From Oryzomonas japonica (GTDB taxonomy: Bacteria > Desulfobacterota > Desulfuromonadia > Geobacterales > Pseudopelobacteraceae), in contig NZ_VZQZ01000001.1 in assembly GCF_008802365.1 (NCBI RefSeq), forward strand, positions 310,001-374,000: a DNA stretch of 64,000 nt. Direction: 5' to 3'. Shown in pieces: positions 18,585-27,374 of this stretch (position 1 is the first letter of the stretch; each line of letters starts with the position of its first letter). The translations under genes and the position numbers were made by a program. The notes beneath the pieces were generated by a model. The model ran no database searches. It had not been told where the DNA came from and saw only the letters and a program-made list of their open reading frames with translations.

Positions 18585-19565
18585 TTATAGCGTGCTCCCC
18601 TTGGCGGGGACGATCTCGTCGGTGGCCGGCGCGACAGGAACAGCAGGTGTGGCCGGAGCCACGGGCGGAACGGCGGCAGGCTGGCTTGCCGCTGCGGGTG
18701 GTGCAGGCTGTTCGACCTGCTTCGGCTGTTCCGCCGGGCGGGGCACCGGCTTGCTGGCCGGTGTGGTGCCCTTCTTCTCGTCGTCGGAATCATATTTCAG
18801 CAGCGAGACGATATCCCCGAATTGCTTGCCGTAGACCTCGGATTCCTGGGTCTCCCGCAACAGGAGGTCCTTTTGCCGCTGGTCCAGCGTTCGCCTGATG
18901 CCGTCGATGGTTTTGAACTTCAGGTCGGCCTTGCTGGAAAAGTTGGCTTCCGCCTCGCTGAAATCGGGATACTGGAGATTGATCAGGGGCGAGTATGATA
19001 GTATCCGCCCGCGGAAGTTGGGGTACTCCCAGAGGATGGTGCCGTCGCCGTCAAGTATCTGGGCAGTCAGAATGAGGTAGTTATAGTTGCTGGTCTGGGA
19101 TGCCAGCAGGGTGTTGGAATACACCTTTTCGTTCTGGGTGAGGCCGCTGACTACCAGCAGCATGACCGCATCCAGATTGTTTTTCTTGAGATAGTCTCGC
19201 AACTCGTCGGTTTTCCAAAAGTATTTGTTATACCGTATGGTGGCGTCGTCCCGTTTTTCGCTGCGGAAGAAGAGATTGGCGAAGATGCGCTGCGGGTCGC
19301 CGTCCAGGAGTGCCACGGTGTAGAAGTTGCCGGTCGCTTTGAGCTTGCGCACGAGTTGCTGCTCATACTTGCGGTTCATGTCGCCAAGCAGGGCGACGAG
19401 TTGCTCTTTCTCGGGGTGTTTGATCTCGGAGTTCACATCGACGATGATGGGCGCCACGCCGAGGACCTTGACCTGTGCAGCAAAATGTTCCGCAGGGACA
19501 TTGAAATGATTCTGGGCGCAACCGAACATCACCGCCAAAAACGGCAACAAGAACAGGCGTTTCAT
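18585..19565 (-). CDS. Predicted lipoprotein with Pro/Ala-rich tail
   Basis: A 326-residue protein with a lipoprotein signal peptide and lipobox VMFGC near residue 16. The middle is unremarkable globular sequence of about 240 residues with no motif I recognise. From about residue 270 the chain is a low-complexity tail rich in proline, alanine and valine. It is predicted to be anchored to the outer or inner membrane on the periplasmic side. It stands alone between terminators and is of unknown function. Confidence 0.75.
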   Translation of the reverse strand: MKRLFLLPFLAVMFGCAQNHFNVPAEHFAAQVKVLGVAPIIVDVNSEIKHPEKEQLVALLGDMNRKYEQQLVRKLKATGNFYTVALLDGDPQRIFANLFFRSEKRDDATIRYNKYFWKTDELRDYLKKNNLDAVMLLVVSGLTQNEKVYSNTLLASQTSNYNYLILTAQILDGDGTILWEYPNFRGRILSYSPLINLQYPDFSEAEANFSSKADLKFKTIDGIRRTLDQRQKDLLLRETQESEVYGKQFGDIVSLLKYDSDDEKKGTTPASKPVPRPAEQPKQVEQPAPPAAASQPAAVPPVAPATPAVPVAPATDEIVPAKGSTL

Positions 19566-19789
19566 ATTTCCTCCTCGGGCGTGCTTGATCCTTCATGATT
19601 TCAGCATGTTTTATATCAGATGCCCCGCCCCTTTTCCAGCTAATTTGACACCGCCGGGAGCCGCCTCGGGCCAGGTTTTTCCCGTCTCGCCATCATCTGC
19701 CGGATACGGGGCTGTCTCACCCCGGCACGCTCCTCCCCTCACGCGTCGCAGGGCGGGCGGCACGCTGGTTACTGCGGCAGCATATTTGG
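19566..19789. other. Intergenic region upstream of the metX promoter
   Basis: No gene, repeat or hairpin stands out here. The region must carry the lipoprotein gene promoter on the minus strand, but I cannot place it with confidence. Confidence 0.5.
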
Positions 19790-19819
19790 TTGACAATGTT
19801 CGTGTTCTTCCACTATTCT
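19790..19819 (+). promoter_or_regulatory. Sigma-70 promoter of the metX riboswitch transcript
   Basis: TTGACA (19790-19795) and TATTCT (19814-19819) are 18 nt apart. The start point would be a few bases before the riboswitch, which begins at 19835. Confidence 0.65.
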
Positions 19820-19834
19820 TGTTCGATAGACCTG

Positions 19835-19987
19835 CTTATCGAGAGTGGTGGAGGGAAAGGCCCTGCGAAGCCACAGCAACCGGCCAATGAGGCGTCAGGT
19901 GCTAATTCCTGCCGAAAGGCAAAGATGAGGGGTGTGCTGTAAACGTAGCGTTTCAGCCCCTTCTCATACCGCGTGAAGGGGTTTTTT
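19835..19987 (+). promoter_or_regulatory. SAM-I (S-box) riboswitch and expression platform of metX
   Basis: The aptamer shows the conserved S-box blocks in order: CTTATCGAGAG, GGTGGAGGGA, GGCCC, GCAACC, GGTGCTAATTCC and AAAGATGAG (to 19930). P1 pairs CTTATC with GATGAG. Downstream, CCCCTTC (19957-19963) and GAAGGGG (19975-19981) form a terminator followed by six T. GATGAGGGG can instead pair with CCCC-TT-CTCAT, an antiterminator. SAM binding would fix P1 and so favour termination. The terminator 3' arm is also the only Shine-Dalgarno sequence for metX. Confidence 0.92.
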
Positions 19988-19988
19988 C

Positions 19989-21104
19989 ATGTCCGTCGGC
20001 ATCGTCACGGCACAATCCAGAACCTTCGAGTCCGGCATCAGGCTGGACAGCGGGCGCCTCCTTGCCCCGATCACGCTTGTGTATGAAACCTACGGCCACC
20101 TCAACGCATCCCGTTCCAACGCTATCCTGGTGGAACACGCCTGGACCGGTGACGCCCACCTGGCAGGCAAACACCGGGAAGAAGATACCAAGCCGGGCTG
20201 GTGGGACGCCATCGTCGGGCCGGGGCGCCTGCTGGACACCGACCGCTATTTCGTAATATGCTCCAATGTAATCGGTTCGTGCCACGGCTCCACCGGTCCC
20301 ACATCCATTAACCCCAAAACCGGCAAACGTTACAACCTCGCCTTTCCGGTCATCACCGTACGCGACATGGTGCGCGCCCAAAAGCTGCTGATCGATGCCC
20401 TCGGTATCGAAAAACTGCTCTGCGTCATGGGGGGGAGCATGGGGGGGATGCAGGCCCTGGAGTGGGCCACCCAACATCCCGGGAGTGTCGCCTCGGCCAT
20501 CATGCTGGCAACGACGCCGCGTCCTTCTCCCCAGGCCATCTCCCTCAACGCCGTGGCCCGCTGGGCCATCTTCAACGACCCTACCTGGCGCAAGGGGGAG
20601 TACAAGCACAACCCCAAGGACGGTTTGGCCCTGGCCCGGGGCATCGGCCACATCACGTTCCTGTCGGACGAATCCATGAATACGAAATTCGGCCGGCGTT
20701 TCTCGGCCAAGGACGGCCAGTTCGACTTTTTCGGCCAGTTCGAGGTGGAGCGCTACCTGAATTACAACGGCTACAACTTCGTGGACCGCTTCGATGCCAA
20801 CTCCTTCCTGTACCTGGCCAAGGCGCTGGATCTTTATGATGTAGCCCTGGGGTATGAATCGCTGGCCGAGGCCTTTGCCCCGGTCGCTGCACCGGTGCAG
20901 TTCTTCGCCTTTACCTCCGACTGGCTCTATCCCGCCTACCAGACCGAGGAGATGGTGGAGTGCCTGCGCGGCCTCGGGAAGCCGGTGGAGTACCACCTGA
21001 TCACCTCCGCGTACGGCCACGACGCTTTCCTGCTGGAACACGAAACCTTTACCCCCCTGGTGCGGGACTTCTTCGCCCGTGTGGAACAAAGTGGGGCTCT
21101 GTGA
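19989..21104 (+). CDS. metX: Homoserine O-acetyltransferase
   Basis: A 371-residue alpha/beta-hydrolase enzyme that acetylates homoserine in methionine synthesis. The nucleophile serine is in GGSMGG near residue 145, with the catalytic Asp in FTSDWLYP and His in YGHDAFLLE. The ATG follows the riboswitch terminator T-run by one base, so initiation uses the GAAGGGG in the hairpin. SAM-I control fits a methionine-pathway enzyme. ttcA begins 5 bp after its stop. Confidence 0.95.
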   Translation: MSVGIVTAQSRTFESGIRLDSGRLLAPITLVYETYGHLNASRSNAILVEHAWTGDAHLAGKHREEDTKPGWWDAIVGPGRLLDTDRYFVICSNVIGSCHGSTGPTSINPKTGKRYNLAFPVITVRDMVRAQKLLIDALGIEKLLCVMGGSMGGMQALEWATQHPGSVASAIMLATTPRPSPQAISLNAVARWAIFNDPTWRKGEYKHNPKDGLALARGIGHITFLSDESMNTKFGRRFSAKDGQFDFFGQFEVERYLNYNGYNFVDRFDANSFLYLAKALDLYDVALGYESLAEAFAPVAAPVQFFAFTSDWLYPAYQTEEMVECLRGLGKPVEYHLITSAYGHDAFLLEHETFTPLVRDFFARVEQSGAL

Positions 21105-21108
21105 CGTT

Positions 21109-21942
21109 ATGACGCTGGCGCTTAATGAATTCGAAAATAAGGGGCTTCTCAGAAGGTTGCGGCATGGGGTTGGCCGGGCCGTTGCCGACTTCGGCCTGAT
21201 CGAGGAGGGGGACCGTGTCGCCGTGGCGGTGTCGGGGGGGAAGGATTCCTATACCCTGCTGCTGCTGTTGGAGGAGTTGCGGCGGCGCGCGCCCGTTTCA
21301 TTCGAGATCGTGGCGGTCAACATCGATTCCGGGTACCCCGGTTACCGCACGGACGTCATCGAGCGGTTCCTGCGGGAGAACGGTTTCACCTACCGTATGG
21401 TGCCGACCGAGCACTATGCCCTGATTCAGGAGAAGCGTCGGCCCGGCTCATCCTACTGTTCCATCTGCGCACGCTTCAAGCGCGGCGCCCTCTATACGGC
21501 AGCCCAGGAGTTGGGGTGCAACAAACTGGCCCTAGGGCACCATCAGGACGATTTTATCGAGACCCTGCTCTTGAACCAGTTCTTTGTCGGTTCGCTCAAG
21601 TCCATGGCCGCCTCCATGCTGGCGGACAACGGCGAGACCGTGGTGATCAGGCCGCTGGTGTATCTGCCCGAAGAGGATATCATCCGTTTTTCCCGAGAAG
21701 CCGCCTTGCCGGTGGTCTGCTGCTGCTGCCCGGTCTGCGGCACCGCCGACCTGCAACGCAAGCGGATGAAACGGCTTCTGAAAGAGTTGGAAAAGGATAT
21801 TCCCCATGTCAAGAACAGTCTGTTGAAGGCAATTTCAAACGTACACCCCCGCCACCTTCTTGATCGGCGATTGCAGGTAGCACTCCCCGATCCGTGCACG
21901 TCCGCCCCCCCGCTTGGCGGCACGGATGGGCAGCACGGCTGA
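21109..21942 (+). CDS. ttcA: tRNA 2-thiocytidine biosynthesis protein TtcA
   Basis: A 277-residue PP-loop ATPase that thiolates C32 of certain tRNAs. The PP-loop SGGKDSYTLL is near residue 43, the first cysteine pair CSIC near 122, and further cysteines CCCCPVCG near 205; TtcA uses an Fe-S cluster held by such cysteines. The start at 21109 removes an upstream frame that overlaps metX. The last ~108 nt are overlapped by a small ORF on the other strand. Confidence 0.92.
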   Translation: MTLALNEFENKGLLRRLRHGVGRAVADFGLIEEGDRVAVAVSGGKDSYTLLLLLEELRRRAPVSFEIVAVNIDSGYPGYRTDVIERFLRENGFTYRMVPTEHYALIQEKRRPGSSYCSICARFKRGALYTAAQELGCNKLALGHHQDDFIETLLLNQFFVGSLKSMAASMLADNGETVVIRPLVYLPEEDIIRFSREAALPVVCCCCPVCGTADLQRKRMKRLLKELEKDIPHVKNSLLKAISNVHPRHLLDRRLQVALPDPCTSAPPLGGTDGQHG

Positions 21943-22023
21943 AACATCCTTCCGCAGGTCAAGCCACGCCACATACCCGCCATACGCTACTACAATCAAT
22001 CCCAGCAATACCATCGGTTCCAT
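21835..22023 (-). CDS. Small single-span membrane protein
   Basis: A 62-residue ORF with GGAGG 8 nt before its ATG. Residues 1-19 (MVLLGLIVVAYGGYVAWL core) form one hydrophobic helix, followed by a basic segment rich in R, K and G. It lies after motB in the same direction and overlaps the 3' end of ttcA on the opposite strand. No family is recognised. The good ribosome binding site and membrane helix support it; the overlap argues for caution. Confidence 0.5.
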   Translation of the reverse strand: MEPMVLLGLIVVAYGGYVAWLDLRKDVSAVLPIRAAKRGGGRARIGECYLQSPIKKVAGVYV

Positions 22024-22186
22024 CGTGCACCTCCACATTGTTTTTAGGAAACAATAGCATGGGGGTGTGACAGTAAATGTCGCAAGTTTAGAAAGGGCTG
22101 CTTTTCGAGAAAGAGGAGGCAGAACTTGCGGTGGGAGACGGAAAAACGGAGACAGTCCGGTGCTACCAACTGGAGTGTTGCCTGTT

Positions 22187-22972
22187 TCAGGGTTCGCCGC
22201 GTTCGCCCTCTCCGGAGAGCAGAACCATATCCACGCGACGGTTCTTGGCGCGATTTTCAGGTGTGGAGTTATCCGCGACCGGGCGAAATTCTCCGTACCC
22301 GGTGGCGGATATCTTTTCGGGCTCCGCGTCGTAGTATTTGAGGAGGTATTTGAGGACATTGGTGGCGCGGGTGGTGGACAGTTCCCAGTTGGACGGGAAC
22401 TGCGCGGTACTGATGGGGACGTTGTCCGTATGCCCCTCGATCCGCAGAGGGTTGTTATACTGGGTCATGACCTCGGCAATGGTGTTGATAAGCTCATAGG
22501 CGCTCTGCTTGATCTGGGCTTGGCCGGAATCGAAAAAGCCTGCCTCCTTGAGGCTGACGATCAGGCCCCGCCGGGTAATGGTGAGGTCGACCTTGTTTTG
22601 GGCGCCCTGTTTCACCAGATACGCCTCGATGGAAGATTTGATCTGGCGGAAGTCCTTCTCCTCGGCGCGGGTACGGGCCTGGCCGCTCCGCGACCTTCCG
22701 GACGGGGCAACGGACATCTCCGGCTTGATGGTCGGTATGATGCTGATCGGTTTGGACTGGATGACATTGATCTTGGGCGTGGGAGCACCGGCGGTGACCA
22801 TGCCGAAGGATTGCTGAAGCGACTGCATGACCTCCTCGACCTTTTTCTTGTCGGTCTGGGACATGGCATACAGGGTGACGAATACCGCGAACAGGAGGGT
22901 AATGAAGTCGCCATAGGAGACCAACCAGCGTTCGTGGTTTACATGCTTTTCGGGCTCTCGCTTCAGTGCCAT
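22187..22972 (-). CDS. motB: MotB-type flagellar stator protein
   Basis: A 261-residue protein with a single N-terminal membrane helix containing the proton-channel aspartate (SYGDFITLLFAVF). The C-terminal OmpA/MotB peptidoglycan-binding domain begins near residue 125 and has GHTDNVPI and NRRVDMVLL. With MotA it forms the ion-driven stator of the flagellar motor. It starts 6 bp after motA in a flbD-motA-motB unit. Confidence 0.95.
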   Translation of the reverse strand: MALKREPEKHVNHERWLVSYGDFITLLFAVFVTLYAMSQTDKKKVEEVMQSLQQSFGMVTAGAPTPKINVIQSKPISIIPTIKPEMSVAPSGRSRSGQARTRAEEKDFRQIKSSIEAYLVKQGAQNKVDLTITRRGLIVSLKEAGFFDSGQAQIKQSAYELINTIAEVMTQYNNPLRIEGHTDNVPISTAQFPSNWELSTTRATNVLKYLLKYYDAEPEKISATGYGEFRPVADNSTPENRAKNRRVDMVLLSGEGERGEP

Positions 22973-22978
22973 GGCGGG

Positions 22979-23725
22979 TTAGTGGGCGCCTACAAAGGCT
23001 TTGAGCTTCTGTTCGATGAAGTGCGGGTTTTCGCCGTTCTGGATGGCGATCAGCCCCTCAAGGATCATGACCCGCCGCAGCACCTCTTCCTTCATGCGGA
23101 TCTTGAGTTTGGTGCCGATGGGGATGCAGACGATGTTGGCAACCATCAGACCATAGATCGTAGCGACAAAGGCCACGGCGATGCCGGCCCCCAGTTTGGA
23201 GGTGTCGGAAAGGTTGCTCATGACGTGGATCAGGCCGAGGACGGCGCCGATGATACCGATGGTCGGTGAGTAGCCGCCGGCCGATTCGAAGAACTCGACA
23301 CTATGTTTGGTGTGATCTTCGTAGGACATGATGTCGGCTTCCAGGGTTTCCCGCAGCTTTTGCGGGTCAATGCCGTCAACCACCAGCGAAATCCCTTTCT
23401 TGATGAAGGGGTCCTTGGCCGACTGGGCCTCCTGCTCCAACGATATGAGGCCGTTGCGCCGCGCCTTGGTGGCATAGTTGATGATGTCCTTGACAACCGC
23501 CTCGTGATCGACCTTGGGGGGGAGGAAGGCGTTTTTGACATCCTTGAAGGCCTTGATGATGGCGGGAAGCGGGAAGCTTACGAACGTGGCGCCAAAGGTG
23601 CCACCAAGAACGATCAGGGCAGCGGTCGGCTGAATCAGGGCGCTCATGTGCAGCCCTTCCAACGCAGCGCCGCCGAAGACGGCCCCGAATCCCATTAACA
23701 AACCTATAAGTGTTGCTATATCCAT
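22979..23725 (-). CDS. motA: MotA-type flagellar stator protein
   Basis: A 248-residue membrane protein with four hydrophobic helices (near residues 1-20, 30-50, 150-170 and 180-200). The cytoplasmic loop carries the charged residues that contact the rotor, and PTIGIIGAVLGLIHVMSNL is the conserved third helix. It lies 3 bp downstream of flbD and 6 bp upstream of motB. Confidence 0.95.
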   Translation of the reverse strand: MDIATLIGLLMGFGAVFGGAALEGLHMSALIQPTAALIVLGGTFGATFVSFPLPAIIKAFKDVKNAFLPPKVDHEAVVKDIINYATKARRNGLISLEQEAQSAKDPFIKKGISLVVDGIDPQKLRETLEADIMSYEDHTKHSVEFFESAGGYSPTIGIIGAVLGLIHVMSNLSDTSKLGAGIAVAFVATIYGLMVANIVCIPIGTKLKIRMKEEVLRRVMILEGLIAIQNGENPHFIEQKLKAFVGAH

Positions 23726-23728
23726 GTG

Positions 23729-24049
23729 CTAGAATTCCTGGCTGTGAAATGGAACGCGCTCGTGCTCGTCGCGATTGGCGATGGAACGGTCTCTGTTCAG
23801 CGTGGCACTGCTAAAAAGATTTTTTTTCGTCTTATCGAGGTATTTCTTGCCCGCGGGGCCTCCGGCGCGTCGAATGATCCTGGCGCGGAATGCCACGACC
23901 TTGGTGATGATGTCGGCAGCGGGTTCCTTGACAATGAAGTGGTGACCGTTGAAGAGTGTTATGACCGTATCGGGTGTCTCCTCGATACTGACGATGTGGT
24001 CGGGGTTGACATACATCATCTGCTTGTCCAGACGGGTCAATGGGATCAT
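23729..24049 (-). CDS. flbD: FlbD family flagellar protein
   Basis: A 106-residue protein. Residues 1 to about 65 match the FlbD/SwrD family (IPLTRLDKQMMYVNPDHIVSI and LFNGHHFIVKE). The family is usually shorter; the extra 35 residues are basic and polar. SwrD in Bacillus increases motor torque, which fits the adjacent stator genes. It is the first gene of the flbD-motA-motB unit. Confidence 0.85.
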   Translation of the reverse strand: MIPLTRLDKQMMYVNPDHIVSIEETPDTVITLFNGHHFIVKEPAADIITKVVAFRARIIRRAGGPAGKKYLDKTKKNLFSSATLNRDRSIANRDEHERVPFHSQEF

Positions 24050-24147
24050 AATACCACCGGAAATATGAATGTTTGTCTATAAATATCAAAAACAGTGTCA
24101 GGTCAAGAAGTTTTTGCCTGAAATTGAAAGCGGCACATTATCGTTCA

Positions 24148-25242
24148 TTACAACAATGCATCGATAGCCGCAAAGTCGATGTAGCGTTCAGAGGTGGAGT
24201 TGATCAGTTCGATCTTTTCCAGGTCATCCGGGCCGATCTTCGAGACATGCTCCCTGAGGCGGTAGAAAACCTCCGAAGAGGTCTCCTCGACGCGGATATA
24301 GGGGATTTTGCTGTCGTCGAGAATCTGCTGGGTGATGAGCGACATGGGTGCGTGCCCGCTGATGACCAGGCCGGTCAGGCGCTTTTTGAAATCCGGTATA
24401 TGGTGCAGCGAAGAGGCGGTGACAATCAACTCATCCCTCGAACTGGTTACTATGAGCAGTGTGGAATCCTCAAGATGGTCGATGACCCGCTGCGACGATG
24501 CCGCACCCAACTGGATATTATGGCAGATGCGGCTCCTCTCAGCGGGGTTCCCCTTGAGCGGCAGGCCGAGCATTTGGGCCACATGCTGCAAGGTCGGATG
24601 GGCCAGGACCGGGCTGTAATCGAAGGCACTCGTCACCAGCAGGTCGCTTCCGCTAAAGGCCTTTTTCAGATAGGCAAGGGAGCGTTCGCGCTTTTCCGGC
24701 AGCAGCTTGTTGACCATGATAACGCGAACGTCGGCTTTTTCCCGTTCGTAGAGTGCCAGGTTCAACTCCACGGCGTCTACCACATTGCCGATGCCGCCGT
24801 TGGTAACCATGAGCACCGGTGCGCCCGCCATGGTCGCCACCTGGGCATTGTTCGCCCCGACCACCGAGCCGACGCCACCGTGGCCCGCCCCCTCAATGAT
24901 CAGAAAATCGTATTTCTGCTCAAGCTCGCGAATCGCGCCGGTGATAAGCATGCGGGGCGTTTCAGGGGCAATTTTGCCGTCCAGGAATTTTCTGGTCGAA
25001 CCGGGTGTGAGGGTCATGGGCGACATGAGGTGCGCGTCCTCGTCCAGTCCGTAAACGCTGGCCACCATGGCCGCATCCATGTCCATGGTCAGGCCGTTGT
25101 ACTCGATGCACTTGGGGCCGATCGGCTTGATGAAGCCGACCCGCTCATATTTTTTGCGGGCCAGATGCATGAGCGACAGGCTGATGGTGGTTTTGCCGCA
25201 ATGCTGGCCGGTAGCGGCTATGAATATCTTTTTACACACCAT
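24148..25242 (-). CDS. Phosphotransacetylase-N/BioD-like P-loop protein with DRTGG-type domain
   Basis: About 364 residues. The N-terminal 200 form a dethiobiotin-synthetase-like P-loop domain with Walker A ATGQHCGKTT and EGAGHGGVGS. The C-terminal part resembles the DRTGG regulatory domain found at the N terminus of phosphotransacetylases. Function is not known; it is not a BioD by context. The start is uncertain among ATG codons at 25242, 25257 and 25272; 25242 begins directly at the conserved KKIFIAATG strand. Confidence 0.75.
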   Translation of the reverse strand: MVCKKIFIAATGQHCGKTTISLSLMHLARKKYERVGFIKPIGPKCIEYNGLTMDMDAAMVASVYGLDEDAHLMSPMTLTPGSTRKFLDGKIAPETPRMLITGAIRELEQKYDFLIIEGAGHGGVGSVVGANNAQVATMAGAPVLMVTNGGIGNVVDAVELNLALYEREKADVRVIMVNKLLPEKRERSLAYLKKAFSGSDLLVTSAFDYSPVLAHPTLQHVAQMLGLPLKGNPAERSRICHNIQLGAASSQRVIDHLEDSTLLIVTSSRDELIVTASSLHHIPDFKKRLTGLVISGHAPMSLITQQILDDSKIPYIRVEETSSEVFYRLREHVSKIGPDDLEKIELINSTSERYIDFAAIDALL

Positions 25243-25311
25243 AGAATGCTCTGCCATCCTTCCCAAAGCCATAAAACCGTCGAGAGTCCGACCGGCTGCC
25301 GCTAACCGTGG

Positions 25312-25638
25312 TTATGCCGCTTCAAGAAACCGCAGGAAGTGCTCTTCGCCGGCCTGGAAATGCAAAAAACGCACCCCCATGCCGCTCTTCTTGACCAGGT
25401 GGAAGAGGTTTTGCGGCACTTTCTTTGCCCACATAACCCGGGCATCAACCTGAACCAGATGGTCATCGACAGTAAATTCGATCCTGATTCTGCTGTTGGG
25501 CGGGCAGATATTGGCGGTTTTGATGAACATACCGGTTGTCGATAGGTCCTCGCTGAATGCTACGCGGTTGGCGCCGTCTATACCGAAACGGATCGTTAAA
25601 CGCTTTTTGAGCCGCCGTATAATCCTCTTTTCGGTCAT
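25312..25638 (-). CDS. PilZ-domain protein
   Basis: A 108-residue single-domain protein. The cyclic-di-GMP motifs are RRLKKR near residue 8 (RxxxR) and EDLSTTGMFI near 30 ([D/N]xSxxG). Such proteins are effectors of c-di-GMP in motility or biofilm control. The nearby flagellar stator genes make motility a plausible output, by position only. Confidence 0.88.
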   Translation of the reverse strand: MTEKRIIRRLKKRLTIRFGIDGANRVAFSEDLSTTGMFIKTANICPPNSRIRIEFTVDDHLVQVDARVMWAKKVPQNLFHLVKKSGMGVRFLHFQAGEEHFLRFLEAA

Positions 25639-25774
25639 TATGGCCTCAAACTAAAGAGCTTATTATGTGACGAAAACGCCAAGACTATATCACAAAATCG
25701 CGGATGCGGGAGAAGAATTGAAAAAACGCGGGTTTTAGTTTTTTATTTTCGCTCCTGTGCAGGTATAAATTCAA

Positions 25775-25803
25775 TTGACAGAGCCGCGTCAATACACTAG
25801 GTT
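25775..25803 (+). promoter_or_regulatory. Candidate sigma-70 promoter of the thiamine operon
   Basis: TTGACA (25775-25780) lies 17 nt before TAGGTT (25798-25803). The -35 is perfect and the -10 is weak. It is well placed just before the TPP riboswitch. The preceding 130 bp after the PilZ gene hold nothing else I can identify. Confidence 0.5.
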
Positions 25804-25810
25804 AATGTAA

Positions 25811-25893
25811 ACGCTGGGGGAGTTTCGACTGAGAGCGGCGGTGCGTCGCGACCCTTAGTACCTGATCCGGGTAATGCCGGCGTAGGGAAGCGC
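25811..25893 (+). promoter_or_regulatory. TPP (THI-box) riboswitch
   Basis: Conserved blocks of the TPP aptamer are present in order: GCTGGGGGAG, ACTGAGAG (pyrimidine-sensing T-loop), ACCCTTAGTACCTGATCCGG, GTAATGCCGGCGTAGGGAAGCG. It controls thiS-thiG-thiE by sensing thiamine pyrophosphate. Confidence 0.95.
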
Positions 25894-25909
25894 AAACATC
25901 CGATGTTCC

Positions 25910-25930
25910 AAGCCGCTTCCGCGGCTTTTT
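25910..25930 (+). terminator. Riboswitch terminator of the thiamine operon
   Basis: AAGCCGC and GCGGCTT pair around TTCC and are followed by T. It lies directly after the TPP aptamer and is the likely transcription-control output. Confidence 0.8.
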
Positions 25931-25940
25931 GCGTTTTAGG

Positions 25941-26062
25941 AGGTTGTTGAAAAACAGCCATCAGGCCTTCGTCCTCGAACGCCCTTTCGTGCGGCGTAGC
26001 GCTGCTACGCCTCCTCTGGGCGTTCTGCGGGGGGCGACGATCTGACTATTTTTGAACAACCT
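25941..26062 (+). repeat. Dispersed 121-bp element, copy B, with extra arm
   Basis: This copy starts AGGTTGTTGAAAAACAG and ends TTTTTGAACAACCT. It is followed by GGGTTTTTCAACAGCCTG (26063-26080), a third arm related to the left terminus. It lies between the TPP riboswitch terminator and thiS, so it is transcribed in every thiamine mRNA. Confidence 0.9.
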
Positions 26063-26127
26063 GGGTTTTTCAACAGCCTGTTCGTGACCCGTGCAGTCAG
26101 TTCGTACCGGGCGCTGAAGGAGAAAGC

Positions 26128-26328
26128 ATGCACATTACACTGAATGGCGAACAGGCTGACATCGCCGAGGGGAGTACGGTCGCCGGGCTTCTGGAGCATC
26201 TGCAACTCCCGCGCGAACGGGTGGCGGTGGAGGTCAACCTGGCTATCGTTCCCAAGGCGGCCTACGACAGCTGTGGGTTGGCGGAGGGGGACAGGATCGA
26301 GGTCGTCCACTTCGTGGGCGGAGGATGA
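26128..26328 (+). CDS. thiS: Sulfur carrier protein ThiS
   Basis: A 66-residue ubiquitin-fold protein with the C-terminal Gly-Gly (VVHFVGGG) that is adenylated and turned into a thiocarboxylate. It supplies sulfur for the thiazole ring made by ThiG. GAAGGAG lies 6 nt before the ATG. It is the first gene after the TPP riboswitch. Confidence 0.93.
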   Translation: MHITLNGEQADIAEGSTVAGLLEHLQLPRERVAVEVNLAIVPKAAYDSCGLAEGDRIEVVHFVGGG

Positions 26329-26417
26329 AAAACGGGTAGGGGAACGGTGGGGAAAAATCGCGCGTCAGCCCCCTGCGCCTGAAGTCAACACGTTGTTGAA
26401 CAAGGAGACATTCTGCT

Positions 26418-27197
26418 ATGACAACCCAAAAGGATACATGGACGATCGCCGGCCGTGAGTTTACCTCCCGCCTGATGGTGGGCACCGGCAAGTACGCCAG
26501 CTTTCAACAGACTGCCGCGGCCCTGGAGGCCTCGGGGGCCGAGATTATTACCGTGGCGGTGCGGCGGGTCAACCTGGACCGGAGCAAAGAATCGCTCCTT
26601 GATTATATCGACCCCAAGAAATACACCCTGCTCCCCAATACCGCCGGCTGCTACACGGCTGACGACGCCGTGCGCACCTGCCGCCTGGCCCGCGAGGCGG
26701 GCATGTCGGATTTCGTCAAGCTCGAAGTGCTGGGGGACGAAAAAACCCTTTTCCCGGATAACGAGGAGTTGCTCAAGGCCGCCCGGATCCTGGTCAAGGA
26801 GGGCTTCACCGTGCTCCCCTACACCAGCGACGACGTGATCATGTGCCGGAAGCTGGAGGATATCGGCTGCGCTGCGGTCATGCCGCTGGGGGCTCCCATC
26901 GGCAGCGGCCTGGGTATCCGCAACCCCTATAATATCAGGATCATCCTGGAGTCGGTCAAAATCCCGGTGATCGTGGACGCCGGGGTCGGCTCGGCCTCCG
27001 ATGCGGCCGTCGCCATGGAGTTGGGCTGCGCCGGCGTGCTCATGAACACCGCCATTGCCGGGGCCCAGGACCCCATTGCCATGGCCCGCGCCATGAAGTT
27101 GGCCGTGGAGGCGGGACGGCTTTCCTACAAGGCCGGCCGGATTCCCCGCAAGCTCTATGCGAACGCATCCAGCCCCCTGGACGGCATGATTGCCTGA
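26418..27197 (+). CDS. thiG: Thiazole synthase ThiG
   Basis: A 259-residue TIM-barrel enzyme that joins deoxyxylulose phosphate, dehydroglycine and ThiS-thiocarboxylate into thiazole phosphate. The Schiff-base lysine lies in [10 protein letters not shown] near residue 97. [19 protein letters not shown] and [17 protein letters not shown] are the phosphate-binding segments. AAGGAG precedes the ATG. ThiH or ThiO, which makes dehydroglycine, is not in the window. Confidence 0.95.
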   Translation: MTTQKDTWTIAGREFTSRLMVGTGKYASFQQTAAALEASGAEIITVAVRRVNLDRSKESLLDYIDPKKYTLLPNTAGCYTADDAVRTCRLAREAGMSDFVKLEVLGDEKTLFPDNEELLKAARILVKEGFTVLPYTSDDVIMCRKLEDIGCAAVMPLGAPIGSGLGIRNPYNIRIILESVKIPVIVDAGVGSASDAAVAMELGCAGVLMNTAIAGAQDPIAMARAMKLAVEAGRLSYKAGRIPRKLYANASSPLDGMIA

Positions 27198-27198
27198 C

Positions 27199-27318
27199 AG
27201 GTTGTTGAAAAACAGCCATCTCGCCGCCATCCTCGAAAGCCCCTTGTGCGGCGTAGCGTTGCTACGCCTCCGCAGGTCTTTCTGTGGGTGCGACGATCTG
27301 CCTATTTTTGAACAACCT
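27199..27318 (+). repeat. Dispersed 121-bp element, copy C, with extra arm
   Basis: It starts two bases after the thiG stop and ends TTTTTGAACAACCT, with a third arm GAGTTTTTCAACAACC at 27319-27334. It fills most of the thiG-thiE gap. The core has diverged by small changes, such as GCGTAGCGTTGCTACGCC. Confidence 0.9.
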
Positions 27319-27374
27319 GAGTTTTTCAACAACCACCTTCACGGCTTCTCTTACGTTATGTTCACCATGTACCC

